Assembly (NCBI GenBank): GCA_003648845.1
Contig: QMQA01000062.1
Span: 1-6,917, forward strand
Length of the DNA: 6,917 nucleotides
Origin: Candidatus Aerophobota bacterium
GTDB lineage: Bacteria > Aerophobota > Aerophobia > Aerophobales > B3-G15
Reading direction: 5' to 3'
Shown here piece by piece: positions 1 to 5,775 of the stretch; position 1 is the stretch's first letter, and every line of letters begins with the position of its first letter. The translations under genes and the position numbers were made by a program. Under the pieces are notes generated by a model. It was given only the letters and a program-made list of their open reading frames with translations, searched no databases and was not told the origin of the DNA.

Positions 1-420
1 AATATCTCTATTTTTAATATGGGAGATTTCGTGGGAGAGAACGCCCTCTATTTCTTGCCAGCTCAGAGTTTTTAAGAGCCCTCTGGTTACAGCTACAGAA
101 GAATGTTTTGGACCTCTTCCTGTAGCAAAGGCATTGGGAACATCCAGAGGGATTATCCATATTCGGGGCTTGGGAATTTTTGCGGCAAGAGAAAGATTTT
201 CAACCATTCTGTGGAGCTCGGGATTATCACGGGGTAAAACTTCTTTAGCTCTGTACATCCCCAGAACGATTCTATCACTCCACCACCAGCTTACCACGTT
301 CATAATAAGAGCTATTAAGAAGGCAAAAACAGCTCCAGCCACTCCGGCAATGAGAGCACCAATCCAGACAAGCAGCAAGGTTAAAATAGTCAAAAACAGG
401 GCTGTTTTCAGGGTATTCAT
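1..420 (-). CDS. htpX: HtpX-family membrane zinc metalloprotease, N-terminal part (cut by window edge)
   Basis: The first 140 codons of an M48-family protease; the frame stays open to the left edge. HtpX proteins are inner-membrane zinc endopeptidases that degrade damaged or misfolded membrane proteins. Seen here: a hydrophobic N-terminus (about residues 5-45) compatible with two membrane helices, a conserved SDRIVLGMYRAKEV-type segment, then PNAFATGRGP, and finally the zinc-binding, catalytic HExxH motif as HEISH at residues 130-134, followed by IKNRD. These are family hallmarks in the usual order. The ATG start is supported by an AGGAGGG SD (428-434) 7 bases upstream, embedded in the last codons of fmt. 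Only 4 bases separate the fmt stop from this start, so it is very likely co-transcribed and translationally coupled with fmt. The third zinc ligand and the C-terminal membrane segments would lie outside the window. No stress promoter is visible directly in front of it. Confidence 0.92.
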   Translation of the reverse strand, partial: MNTLKTALFLTILTLLLVWIGALIAGVAGAVFAFLIALIMNVVSWWWSDRIVLGMYRAKEVLPRDNPELHRMVENLSLAAKIPKPRIWIIPLDVPNAFATGRGPKHSSVAVTRGLLKTLSWQEIEGVLSHEISHIKNRDI

Positions 421-424
421 TCTG

Positions 425-1390
425 CTACCCTCCTAATAAAAAACCTTCTCTAATCCTATAGCCTTTTATAAAATCATAAGCATTAATTCTTGGTTTACCT
501 GGCAGTTGAACTTCTTTAACTAAAAGAGCCCCTCCTCCGGTTTTAACCACAAATCCTGTTTCTTTCTGGATTTTTACAACAGTTCCCGGTTGAGATTCTT
601 CTCCGTAAGGGGAATTTTCCAGAACAGCTGTTTTCCAGATTTTAATTCGGCAGGATTTTCCCTCTCGCGGGAATGTGGTAAAGGCTCCAGGCGCTGGATT
701 TAGCCCCCTCACCAGATTGTGTATTTCCCAGGCTGATGCTCTCCAGTTAATTTTGCCCATCTTTTTGGTTATTTTGGGAGCATAACTTGTCTTGCCTTGC
801 TGTGGTTTTAATTTAGCTTTTCCTTGCTTGATTAATTTAATAGCCTCAATTAGAGTTTGTGACCCAAGGTAGGATAATTTTTTGTTTAAGATTCCACAGG
901 TATCCTCCGGATTAATAGAAATTTTCCTTTGTAGAATAATTTCTCCCTCATCCACTTTTTCTTTCATTTTTTGGACTGTAACCCCGGTTTGAGACTCGCC
1001 CTTGATTATTGCCCAGGGTACAGGTGCAGGACCTCTGTACTTTGGCAAAAGTGAGGGGTGGAGATTAATGGAAAAAATTCTTGGAATGTTCAACATTATC
1101 CCGGGAAGTAGTCTACCAAATGCCACCACTACTATCAGATCAGGTTGAAGCAGGTTAATTTTTTTTAGAAAATCCGGGTCTTTTAAATTTTCTGGCTGGT
1201 AAACGGGGATATTCCTCTCGGATGCAGCTAATTTTACTGCTGACGGTCTGATCTTTCTGCCTCTTCCTGCAGGTCTGTCAGGTTGTGTAACTACTGCTAC
1301 AACCTTTTCTTCTTCTATTAATTTATCTAAAGAAGGACAGGCAAACTCAGGCGTCCCCATAAATACAACAGAGAGTTTTTCTTTTTTCAA
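425..1390 (-). CDS. fmt: Methionyl-tRNA formyltransferase
   Basis: Transfers a formyl group from 10-formyltetrahydrofolate to initiator Met-tRNA, providing fMet for translation initiation in the cytoplasm. The 321-residue product matches the usual length (about 310-320). The N-terminal Rossmann-type domain opens with VVFMGTPEFA (residues 8-17) and has QPDRPAGRGRKI (about 36-47). The active-site set is N109 and H111 in INLHPSLLPKYRG, with D147 further on. The C-terminal tRNA-binding domain starts at about residue 210. Oddity: prolines occur in HPSLLPKYRGPAPVPWA where Ala or Gly/Gln are more usual. I chose the TTG at 1390 because it lies 7 bases after an AAAGGAG SD and gives a normal Fmt N-terminus. 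The frame can be extended to an ATG at 1525, but that would add 45 non-family residues encoded by the palindromic element at 1391-1557. It follows rpsU and precedes htpX. Confidence 0.95.
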   Translation of the reverse strand: MKKEKLSVVFMGTPEFACPSLDKLIEEEKVVAVVTQPDRPAGRGRKIRPSAVKLAASERNIPVYQPENLKDPDFLKKINLLQPDLIVVVAFGRLLPGIMLNIPRIFSINLHPSLLPKYRGPAPVPWAIIKGESQTGVTVQKMKEKVDEGEIILQRKISINPEDTCGILNKKLSYLGSQTLIEAIKLIKQGKAKLKPQQGKTSYAPKITKKMGKINWRASAWEIHNLVRGLNPAPGAFTTFPREGKSCRIKIWKTAVLENSPYGEESQPGTVVKIQKETGFVVKTGGGALLVKEVQLPGKPRINAYDFIKGYRIREGFLLGG

Positions 1391-1557
1391 AACCCTGCTC
1401 CTTTGTGAGAGAAAAAACTTTTGAGTCTTTCTTTCACGGGGGAATCCTCCTGAATACTTAGGGTCTTCTCCTGGAAGGCCCGCCATACCCAGAGTTAGAT
1501 TCCCGAGAATAGGGTGTTGGCTCAAAGTTTTTTTCTCACTTTTGAAGGAGCAGGGTT
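1391..1557. repeat. 167-bp imperfect palindrome (MITE-like element or long regulatory hairpin) between rpsU and fmt
   Basis: The ends are perfect 13-bp inverted repeats: AACCCTGCTCCTT at 1391-1403 and AAGGAGCAGGGTT at 1545-1557. The symmetry continues inward with small bulges: GTGAGA/TCTCAC (6 bp), AAAAAACTTT/AAAGTTTTTT (10 bp) and GAG/CTC. This gives about 32 paired bases over arms 1391-1425 and 1521-1557. Further in are a GGGAATC/GATTCCC pair and an apical hairpin of the form GGG-C-CTTC-loop-GAAG-A-CCC, so the whole element is nearly self-complementary. There is no transposase and no protein of its own. The right end overlaps the rpsU stop codon; the left end abuts the TTG start of fmt and carries its SD. 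It could be a non-autonomous miniature transposable element or a native RNA structure. The sequence alone does not decide, though the inverted repeat itself is directly seen. Confidence 0.85.
1398..1404 (-). promoter_or_regulatory. fmt ribosome binding site inside the palindrome arm
   Basis: The minus strand reads AAAGGAG, 7 bases before the TTG at 1390. This SD decides the start of fmt. The AAGGAG part belongs to the perfect 13-bp inverted repeat, so in the transcript it can pair with CUCCUU directly after the rpsU stop codon. Confidence 0.75.
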
Positions 1558-1765
1558 AAAAACTGTTTAGTCTTTCCAGCTTTCGCATCTTTCTTCTCTG
1601 TCTTCTAATAGCCTTTAGTCTTTTTTTTCTTTTTCTCTCTGTTGGTTTTTCATACTCCTGGTGTCTTTTTATCTCCGAGGTTAACCCTGATTGCTGGCAT
1701 TCTATTTTAAATCTCTTCAAAGCTTGAGAAAAGGAGTTGTAATTATCCACCTTGATGTCGACCAA
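1556..1765 (-). CDS. rpsU: 30S ribosomal protein S21
   Basis: A small basic protein of the 30S subunit that assists base-pairing of mRNA with the 3' end of 16S rRNA during initiation. The product has 69 residues, normal for the family (about 57-71). Recognisable family features are the N-terminal VDIKVDNYNSFSQALKRFK segment, the central EIKRHQEYEKPTERKRKK and a C-terminal tail dominated by Arg and Lys. The start is a TTG at 1765, supported by a nearly ideal AAGGAGGTG SD with 8-base spacing; no ATG nearby gives a family-like N-terminus. A promoter-like pair precedes it, overlapping the end of pnp. The stop codon falls at the outer end of the palindrome that separates it from fmt. Likely first gene of an rpsU-fmt-htpX unit, although read-through from rpsO-pnp is also possible because I see no terminator after pnp. 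Confidence 0.95.
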   Translation of the reverse strand: MVDIKVDNYNSFSQALKRFKIECQQSGLTSEIKRHQEYEKPTERKRKKRLKAIRRQRRKMRKLERLNSF

Positions 1766-1773
1766 GTTTTTTA

Positions 1774-1782
1774 CACCTCCTT
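1774..1782 (-). promoter_or_regulatory. Strong SD of rpsU that fixes a TTG start
   Basis: The minus strand reads AAGGAGGTG, almost the full complement of the 16S anti-SD, 8 bases before the TTG at 1765. It justifies the non-ATG start. Confidence 0.85.
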
Positions 1783-1795
1783 GGAGTAATTTGCT

Positions 1796-1824
1796 AATAT
1801 AGTTTAATAAATTTTATCTGTCAG
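1796..1824 (-). promoter_or_regulatory. Probable sigma70-type promoter of rpsU-fmt-htpX
   Basis: The minus strand has CTGACA (1824-1819, 5 of 6 to the -35 consensus), a 17-base spacer and TATATT (1801-1796, 5 of 6 to the -10 consensus). The -35 box overlaps the pnp stop codon. Transcription would begin near 1789, leaving a leader of about 24 bases before the rpsU start. This rests on consensus match alone in an AT-rich genome. Confidence 0.55.
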
Positions 1825-3908
1825 TCAACTTTTGGACTTACTCTTTTTTTACTTAAATTTATACGTCCAAGTTCATCAATTCCAATTATTTTAACCAGAA
1901 TTTCGTCTCCAGGACGAACCACCTCTGAGACATCTTTAACGTACTTATCACTTAACTCCGAGATATGGATCAGACCTTCCCTACCAGGCGATATCTCTAC
2001 AAAAGCTCCAAAGTTCGTTATTCTTTTCACCTTACCAAGATAAACTTTTCCCACCTTTAACTCTTTTATAATGTCCTTTATCATATTTAAAGCATTATTT
2101 GTGGCTTCCTCACTCATGGAGGAAACTGTTACCTTTCCCTCTATATCATTTATATCAATCTGTGCCCCGGTTTCCTGAATTATCTTTTTTATCACCCTTC
2201 CTCCTGGACCGATAACATCGGGTATTTTCTCTATGGGGATGGTAAGTGTTGCTATTCGAGGAGCGTGTTTGGGAAGAGTTGCCCGTGGCTTTTCAATAGC
2301 CTGGGCCATCTTCTTCAAAATGATCTGTCGTGCTGATTTAGCCTTTTCCAGAGCTTTTGCCAGGATTTCAAAATCTACTTTATCTGTTTTGATATCCAGT
2401 TGAAGAGCAGTTACAGCATCTTTGGTGCCGGCAATCTTAAAATCCATATCTCCCAGATGATCTTCTATACCCTGGATGTCAGTTAAAAGGATATTTCCCT
2501 CCTTTTCTTTAACAAGTCCAATTGCAACACCTGCTACAGCTTCAGAAATAGGTACGCCGGCATCCATTAAAGATAAGCTTCCCCCACAGACAGATGCCAT
2601 GGAAGATGAACCATTTGACTCAAGAATATCGGATACTACTCTTATGGTGTAGGGGAAAGTATTCTCGTCAGGTATTACGGCTGCGAGTGCTCTTTCAGCA
2701 AGGTATCCATGACCAATTTCTCTCCTCCCCGGAGCCCCCATTCTCCGAGCTTCTCCGGTGGAAAAGGGAGGAAAGTTGTAGTGAAACATGAACCTTTTGG
2801 TTATCTCTTCTTTTTGCAATCCATCTATAATTTGTTCATCGGCTGATGTTCCAAGAGTTGTAACTACCAGGGACTGGGTATCTCCTCTGGTAAAAAGACT
2901 GGATCCGTGCACTCTTGGAAGAATTCCTACCTCACAGCTTATCTTTCTTATCTCATCCGGACCTCTTCCGTCCCATCTTTTGCCTTCCATAAGGACCATC
3001 TCTCTGAGTCTTTTCTTTTTCAAATCCTCCAGAATAGCTAAAAGGTCATATTCATTTTCCGGACACCAGGCTGAGAACTTCTGAAGCATTTTTTCTTTTA
3101 CTTTTTCAAGGTACTCATCTTTTTCCTGTTTGCTCCATTTTGAGCTGATATTTTCAATCTCGGGAGTTAAAAACTCGATTACCTCTTTTTTTAGTTTTTC
3201 CTCAATCTGACAGAGGGAGATACTCTCCTTTGGCGCTGGTGCAATAGAGAGAAACTTTTCTCCCAGCTCGATTATCTTTTGAATTTGTGTATGTGCGCTT
3301 TTTAAAGCTTCTATAATAACAGGTTCTGGAATTTTTTTAGCCTGTCCCTCAACCATGGTTATCCCATCTTTGTTTCCAGCAACCACAATATCCAGCTCAG
3401 CTTTTTCAAGCTGTTTATCCGTAGGGTTAACCACAAATTCCTCTCCAATCCTGGTTATCCTTACCCCACCCACCAGTTTATTCATTATTTTGGCAGATAA
3501 GGCTAAGGCTAAACTCGCTCCTGTTATTCCCAAAATTGAAGGTTGATTGGATTCACTGGCCGAGAGGACGTTAACTATTATCTGGGTTTCGTTTCTAAAA
3601 CCCTTAGGGAAAAGTGGACGTATTGACCTGTCTATAAGTCTACTGGAAAGGATTTCTTCCTCGGAGGGTTTTCCTTCTCTTTTAAAAAAACCTCCCGGGA
3701 TCTTACCTGCTGCATAAGCTTTTTCTCTATAATCGACAGTAAGAGGAATAAAATCAACCTCTTCTTTTATCTCAGGAGAAATTACCGCTGTTGCCAGTAC
3801 TATGTTTTCCCCATACTGAATCCATACTGATCCAGAGCTTCTTTTGGCTACTTTTCCTGTTTCTATAATTAGCTTTTGTCCTGCAATTTCGCCTTCTATT
3901 TTATACAT
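1821..3908 (-). CDS. pnp: Polyribonucleotide nucleotidyltransferase (PNPase)
   Basis: A phosphorolytic 3'-to-5' exoribonuclease in mRNA decay and RNA quality control, releasing nucleoside diphosphates. The 695 residues match the family (about 700) and the full domain order is present: a first RNase PH-like core with FFKREGKPSEEEILSSRLID (about 74-93); an alpha-helical linker; a second RNase PH core with RGDTQSLVVTTLG and the catalytic EDHLGDMDFK segment (about 480-490, with the two conserved Asp); a KH domain with the GPGG loop near 568; and a C-terminal S1 domain from about 615 (VYLGKVKRITNFGAFVEI). The ATG at 3908 is preferred because GAGGG lies 8 bases upstream and it gives a typical N-terminus. 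An in-frame GTG at 3917, overlapping the rpsO stop, would add three residues. It follows rpsO by 5 bases, the classic rpsO-pnp pairing. Confidence 0.97.
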   Translation of the reverse strand: MYKIEGEIAGQKLIIETGKVAKRSSGSVWIQYGENIVLATAVISPEIKEEVDFIPLTVDYREKAYAAGKIPGGFFKREGKPSEEEILSSRLIDRSIRPLFPKGFRNETQIIVNVLSASESNQPSILGITGASLALALSAKIMNKLVGGVRITRIGEEFVVNPTDKQLEKAELDIVVAGNKDGITMVEGQAKKIPEPVIIEALKSAHTQIQKIIELGEKFLSIAPAPKESISLCQIEEKLKKEVIEFLTPEIENISSKWSKQEKDEYLEKVKEKMLQKFSAWCPENEYDLLAILEDLKKKRLREMVLMEGKRWDGRGPDEIRKISCEVGILPRVHGSSLFTRGDTQSLVVTTLGTSADEQIIDGLQKEEITKRFMFHYNFPPFSTGEARRMGAPGRREIGHGYLAERALAAVIPDENTFPYTIRVVSDILESNGSSSMASVCGGSLSLMDAGVPISEAVAGVAIGLVKEKEGNILLTDIQGIEDHLGDMDFKIAGTKDAVTALQLDIKTDKVDFEILAKALEKAKSARQIILKKMAQAIEKPRATLPKHAPRIATLTIPIEKIPDVIGPGGRVIKKIIQETGAQIDINDIEGKVTVSSMSEEATNNALNMIKDIIKELKVGKVYLGKVKRITNFGAFVEISPGREGLIHISELSDKYVKDVSEVVRPGDEILVKIIGIDELGRINLSKKRVSPKVD

Positions 3909-3913
3909 AAATC

Positions 3914-4183
3914 TCACCCTCTTAATCCAAGTTTTTCTATAATTTTTTTATACCTTTCGATATCCTTCCTCCTAAGATAATCCAAGAGTTTTTTTCTCCT
4001 TGATACCATCTCATAAAGCCCCTTTTTTGAACCGTGATCTTTTTTATTTTTTTTCAAATGCTCTGTTAAATTCTCTATTTTCTTTGTTAAAAGAGCTATC
4101 TGAATCTCGGGTGAACCTGTATCCTTTGGGTGTTTACCCAGTTCTTTTTTTATTTTTTCTCTCTCCTGTTTGGTTATACTCAC
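3914..4183 (-). CDS. rpsO: 30S ribosomal protein S15
   Basis: A primary 16S rRNA-binding protein that organises the 30S platform and contributes to an intersubunit bridge. The 89-residue product has exactly the usual length. Diagnostic segments are [24 protein letters not shown] (about 21-44), [28 protein letters not shown] (about 47-74) and the ending [12 protein letters not shown]. The start is a GTG at 4183, with an AAGGAG SD (4192-4197) 8 bases upstream. The stop is 5 bases from the pnp ATG, so the two are almost surely one transcript. In several bacteria S15 represses its own translation by binding its mRNA leader; the leader here is short and I see no convincing structure to claim this. 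Confidence 0.97.
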   Translation of the reverse strand: MSITKQEREKIKKELGKHPKDTGSPEIQIALLTKKIENLTEHLKKNKKDHGSKKGLYEMVSRRKKLLDYLRRKDIERYKKIIEKLGLRG

Positions 4184-4210
4184 TTGCGCCTCTCCTTTTC
4201 TTTTTTGTAT

Positions 4211-4238
4211 AAGATAGCAAATTTGACATAATTGTAAA
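4211..4238 (-). promoter_or_regulatory. Possible promoter of rpsO-pnp
   Basis: The minus strand has TTTACA (4238-4233, 5 of 6 to the -35 consensus), a 16-base spacer and TATCTT (4216-4211, 4 of 6 to the -10 consensus), about 27 bases before the rpsO start. It is the best match in the 103-base gap between gspJ and rpsO, but it is modest and the region is AT-rich. Confidence 0.4.
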
Positions 4239-4259
4239 GGAGTTAAGAGGCTGAAATTA

Positions 4260-4282
4260 GACCAGTTTTTTGACTGGAGGTC
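4260..4282 (-). terminator. Weak hairpin after gspJ, possible terminator
   Basis: A small inverted repeat: CCAGT (minus strand, 4277-4273) and ACTGG (4266-4262) around a 6-base A-rich loop. The stem can be extended by GA/TC pairing if a 3-base bulge is allowed. It begins four bases beyond the gspJ stop. Only a short T-poor tract follows, so it is not a classic intrinsic terminator. Confidence 0.3.
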
Positions 4283-4286
4283 AGGA

Positions 4287-4874
4287 TTATCTTACAGGGA
4301 GAGTTACTGTTGTGGAGAAAACTGCAGCCTCCCCCTCTTCTCTTATTACAAATTCTATACCCACTGCCCGGGGCAGCCCGGAAGAGAATCTTTTATCTTT
4401 GTCTTTTTCTGAATCCCACTGAGATTGCCATTTTTCCCCGTTGTAATAAGAAAAAGTTACCTTATCTACGCCAGATGCAAGAACAGTAACAGCTCCAGAG
4501 CTTGAGGGATTTATAAAGTTACTTTTTACCCTTCTTATCAATCTGGAGTTATCAAGCTTATATTTAATCTGTTTTAAATCATACTCTCCTTTCTGGCGGG
4601 GTATATTGGATGATGAGGTAAGCAAAACTTCATTCTCTTTTCCTTTAAAAACAAAAGAGGGATTACTGGAAGTTATAAAGGCACTCTTCAACTCTCTTGT
4701 CAGGATATCAAGACATCCTCTGATTTTTTGGTACTGTTCAATACGCAAATTTCCTTTTTCCCAGGCAGAATGGCTCTTGTTAAATATAAAATAAGCCCCC
4801 AGGAGGAGAAAAGATAAAATAAAAGTAGCTATCAGGATCTCTGGCAGTGTAAAGGCCATTTCCCCTTTGTTCAT
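4287..4874 (-). CDS. gspJ: Type IV prepilin-like minor pseudopilin, GspJ-like
   Basis: A minor pseudopilin, probably part of the tip complex of a type II secretion pseudopilus in the inner membrane and periplasm. The 195-residue product has a six-residue leader, then a prepilin-type helix [24 protein letters not shown] with Glu at +5. The cleavage site is unusual: the residue before the cut is Ala ([12 protein letters not shown]) rather than Gly, and +4 is Pro rather than Val or Ile. The soluble part contains [27 protein letters not shown] and [11 protein letters not shown], a pattern typical of GspJ-like proteins (W in YNGxxWxxxWDS, then LPxAVxIE). The ATG start has an AGGAGGG SD (4883-4889) 8 bases upstream. 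It starts three bases after the gspI stop. The subtype call rests on gene order and this C-terminal pattern. No gspK follows. Confidence 0.82.
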   Translation of the reverse strand: MNKGEMAFTLPEILIATFILSFLLLGAYFIFNKSHSAWEKGNLRIEQYQKIRGCLDILTRELKSAFITSSNPSFVFKGKENEVLLTSSSNIPRQKGEYDLKQIKYKLDNSRLIRRVKSNFINPSSSGAVTVLASGVDKVTFSYYNGEKWQSQWDSEKDKDKRFSSGLPRAVGIEFVIREEGEAAVFSTTVTLPVR

Positions 4875-4877
4875 AAT

Positions 4878-5288
4878 TTATTCCCTCCTGGCAAGATAGG
4901 TTACTATCTCAAGCTCGCAGGGAGAGTCTTCTTTCTCAACATCTGCGTAAACTTTTACCTTTATTTTCCTCAAATTGGGGATCTCTGCTTGCCACCACTC
5001 CACCTGCCAGCTAATTTGGGGGTGTTTTTCAAATTTTCCAGAACCTTTTCCATAACCGGGCCAGATCTGTGGGTATTTTTCAGTCAGCCTCCTGTAGCCA
5101 TCCTTTATTATGTCTTCTACCAGACTTTGGGCCAGTATCCCTATTCTGGAGTAGTTTTCTGCCCTCCTTTTTGCTTCAAATCCATAAGGAAAAACTTTAG
5201 CAAAGGTCAAAAGTCCAAAGGATAAAATGCCAATAATAATAATTATCTCCACCAGGGTAAATCCACCTTTTTTAATGTTTTTCCTCAT
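4878..5288 (-). CDS. gspI: Type IV prepilin-like minor pseudopilin, GspI/PilV-like
   Basis: A small 136-residue prepilin-like protein, likely a minor pseudopilin acting with GspJ at the pseudopilus tip. It has a basic leader MRKNIKKGG, a canonical prepilin peptidase site G/FTLVE and a hydrophobic helix (EIIIIIGILSFGLLTFAKVFP) in which Glu at +5 is conserved. The soluble domain is short, with AENYSRIGILAQSLVEDII, resembling the GspI/PilV pattern in which the post-helix region is rich in Ala, Arg and Gln, and then WQVEWWQAEIPNLRKIKVKVYADVE, a strand-rich segment. The start is fixed by a GGAGGTG SD (5298-5304) with 9-base spacing. It overlaps the end of gspH by 17 bases. The I assignment rests on size and on its position between H-like and J-like genes. 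PilV-type is the alternative. Confidence 0.75.
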   Translation of the reverse strand: MRKNIKKGGFTLVEIIIIIGILSFGLLTFAKVFPYGFEAKRRAENYSRIGILAQSLVEDIIKDGYRRLTEKYPQIWPGYGKGSGKFEKHPQISWQVEWWQAEIPNLRKIKVKVYADVEKEDSPCELEIVTYLARRE

Positions 5289-5775
5289 AGATTGTTACAC
5301 CTCCGGTAGTGGGTGTAATAGTTACCGTGTACCAGTTCCCCTTTTCGCTATCTTTAAGGTAAATGGATCCTCCTTCTGCTGTTCCCTGGGGATAAAAAGA
5401 AAAAGCGTTGTCAGGTATCCCTGCCTCTACCAATCCATCTTCCTCTCCTGTTTTTCCCAGTTCAGGATTGGCAAATTTGATTCTTTTTTTCAAACAGACT
5501 ACACCTTCCACTTTTTCCCCTTTTGCATTTTCAATCCAGTATTTGCCTGTTTGAGGCTGAAATACAACTTTGTGAGGCTGTCTTTTAGTGATTGCAAGAC
5601 GTCTTGCCCATCTTAAAGTACTTGCCACTTCCTGAGAGGATGTTCTTAAAAGAGTTTGTGATAGGTGAGACTGAAAATGCAAAGAGCCGAGGAATATGAT
5701 AGAAGAAATTATACCCATTGCCACTATAAGTTCAATCAGGGAAAATCCGGAGAAATTACCAGTTATTAATATCAT
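5272..5775 (-). CDS. gspH: Type II secretion pseudopilin, GspH-like
   Basis: A minor pseudopilin of 167 residues, expected to be processed by prepilin peptidase and added to the pseudopilus. The leader MILITGNFSG is followed by FSLIELIVAMGIISSIIFLG, with the cut after Gly and Glu at +5. The soluble part has the GspH-type pattern: SSQEVASTLRWARRLAITKRQPHKVVF just after the helix, and near the end FSFYPQGTAEGGSIYLKD, then WYTVTITPTTGGVTIYE. I chose the ATG at 5775 because it gives a leader of normal length; an upstream in-frame ATG at 5817 would give a 24-residue leader. Neither has a strong SD. The chosen start overlaps gspG by 20 bases, suggesting translational coupling. Family membership is secure, the exact start less so. 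Confidence 0.82.
   Translation of the reverse strand: MILITGNFSGFSLIELIVAMGIISSIIFLGSLHFQSHLSQTLLRTSSQEVASTLRWARRLAITKRQPHKVVFQPQTGKYWIENAKGEKVEGVVCLKKRIKFANPELGKTGEEDGLVEAGIPDNAFSFYPQGTAEGGSIYLKDSEKGNWYTVTITPTTGGVTIYEEKH

Noticed and set aside
134..436. Plus-strand open frame of 100 codons opposite htpX and the fmt end
   Set aside because: The opposite strand encodes a clear HtpX with HEISH. The plus-strand product has no recognisable features.
1391..1525. N-terminal extension of Fmt to an ATG at 1525 (45 extra residues)
   Set aside because: The extra residues match no known part of the family and are encoded by the palindrome. The TTG at 1390 has a good SD and gives a normal Fmt N-terminus.
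1391..1557. The palindrome as a simple intrinsic terminator for rpsU
   Set aside because: The stem is far longer and more bulged than a terminator hairpin, and the arm is followed by the fmt start rather than a dedicated U-tract. Some termination at T-runs inside it cannot be excluded.
3909..3917. GTG at 3917 as the start of pnp, overlapping the rpsO stop
   Set aside because: Possible, but the ATG at 3908 has better SD spacing and a more typical PNPase N-terminus. The difference is only three residues.
5227..5616. Plus-strand open frame of 129 codons opposite gspH and gspI
   Set aside because: A shadow of two prepilin-like genes with clear cleavage sites and SD sequences. Its product looks like no known family.
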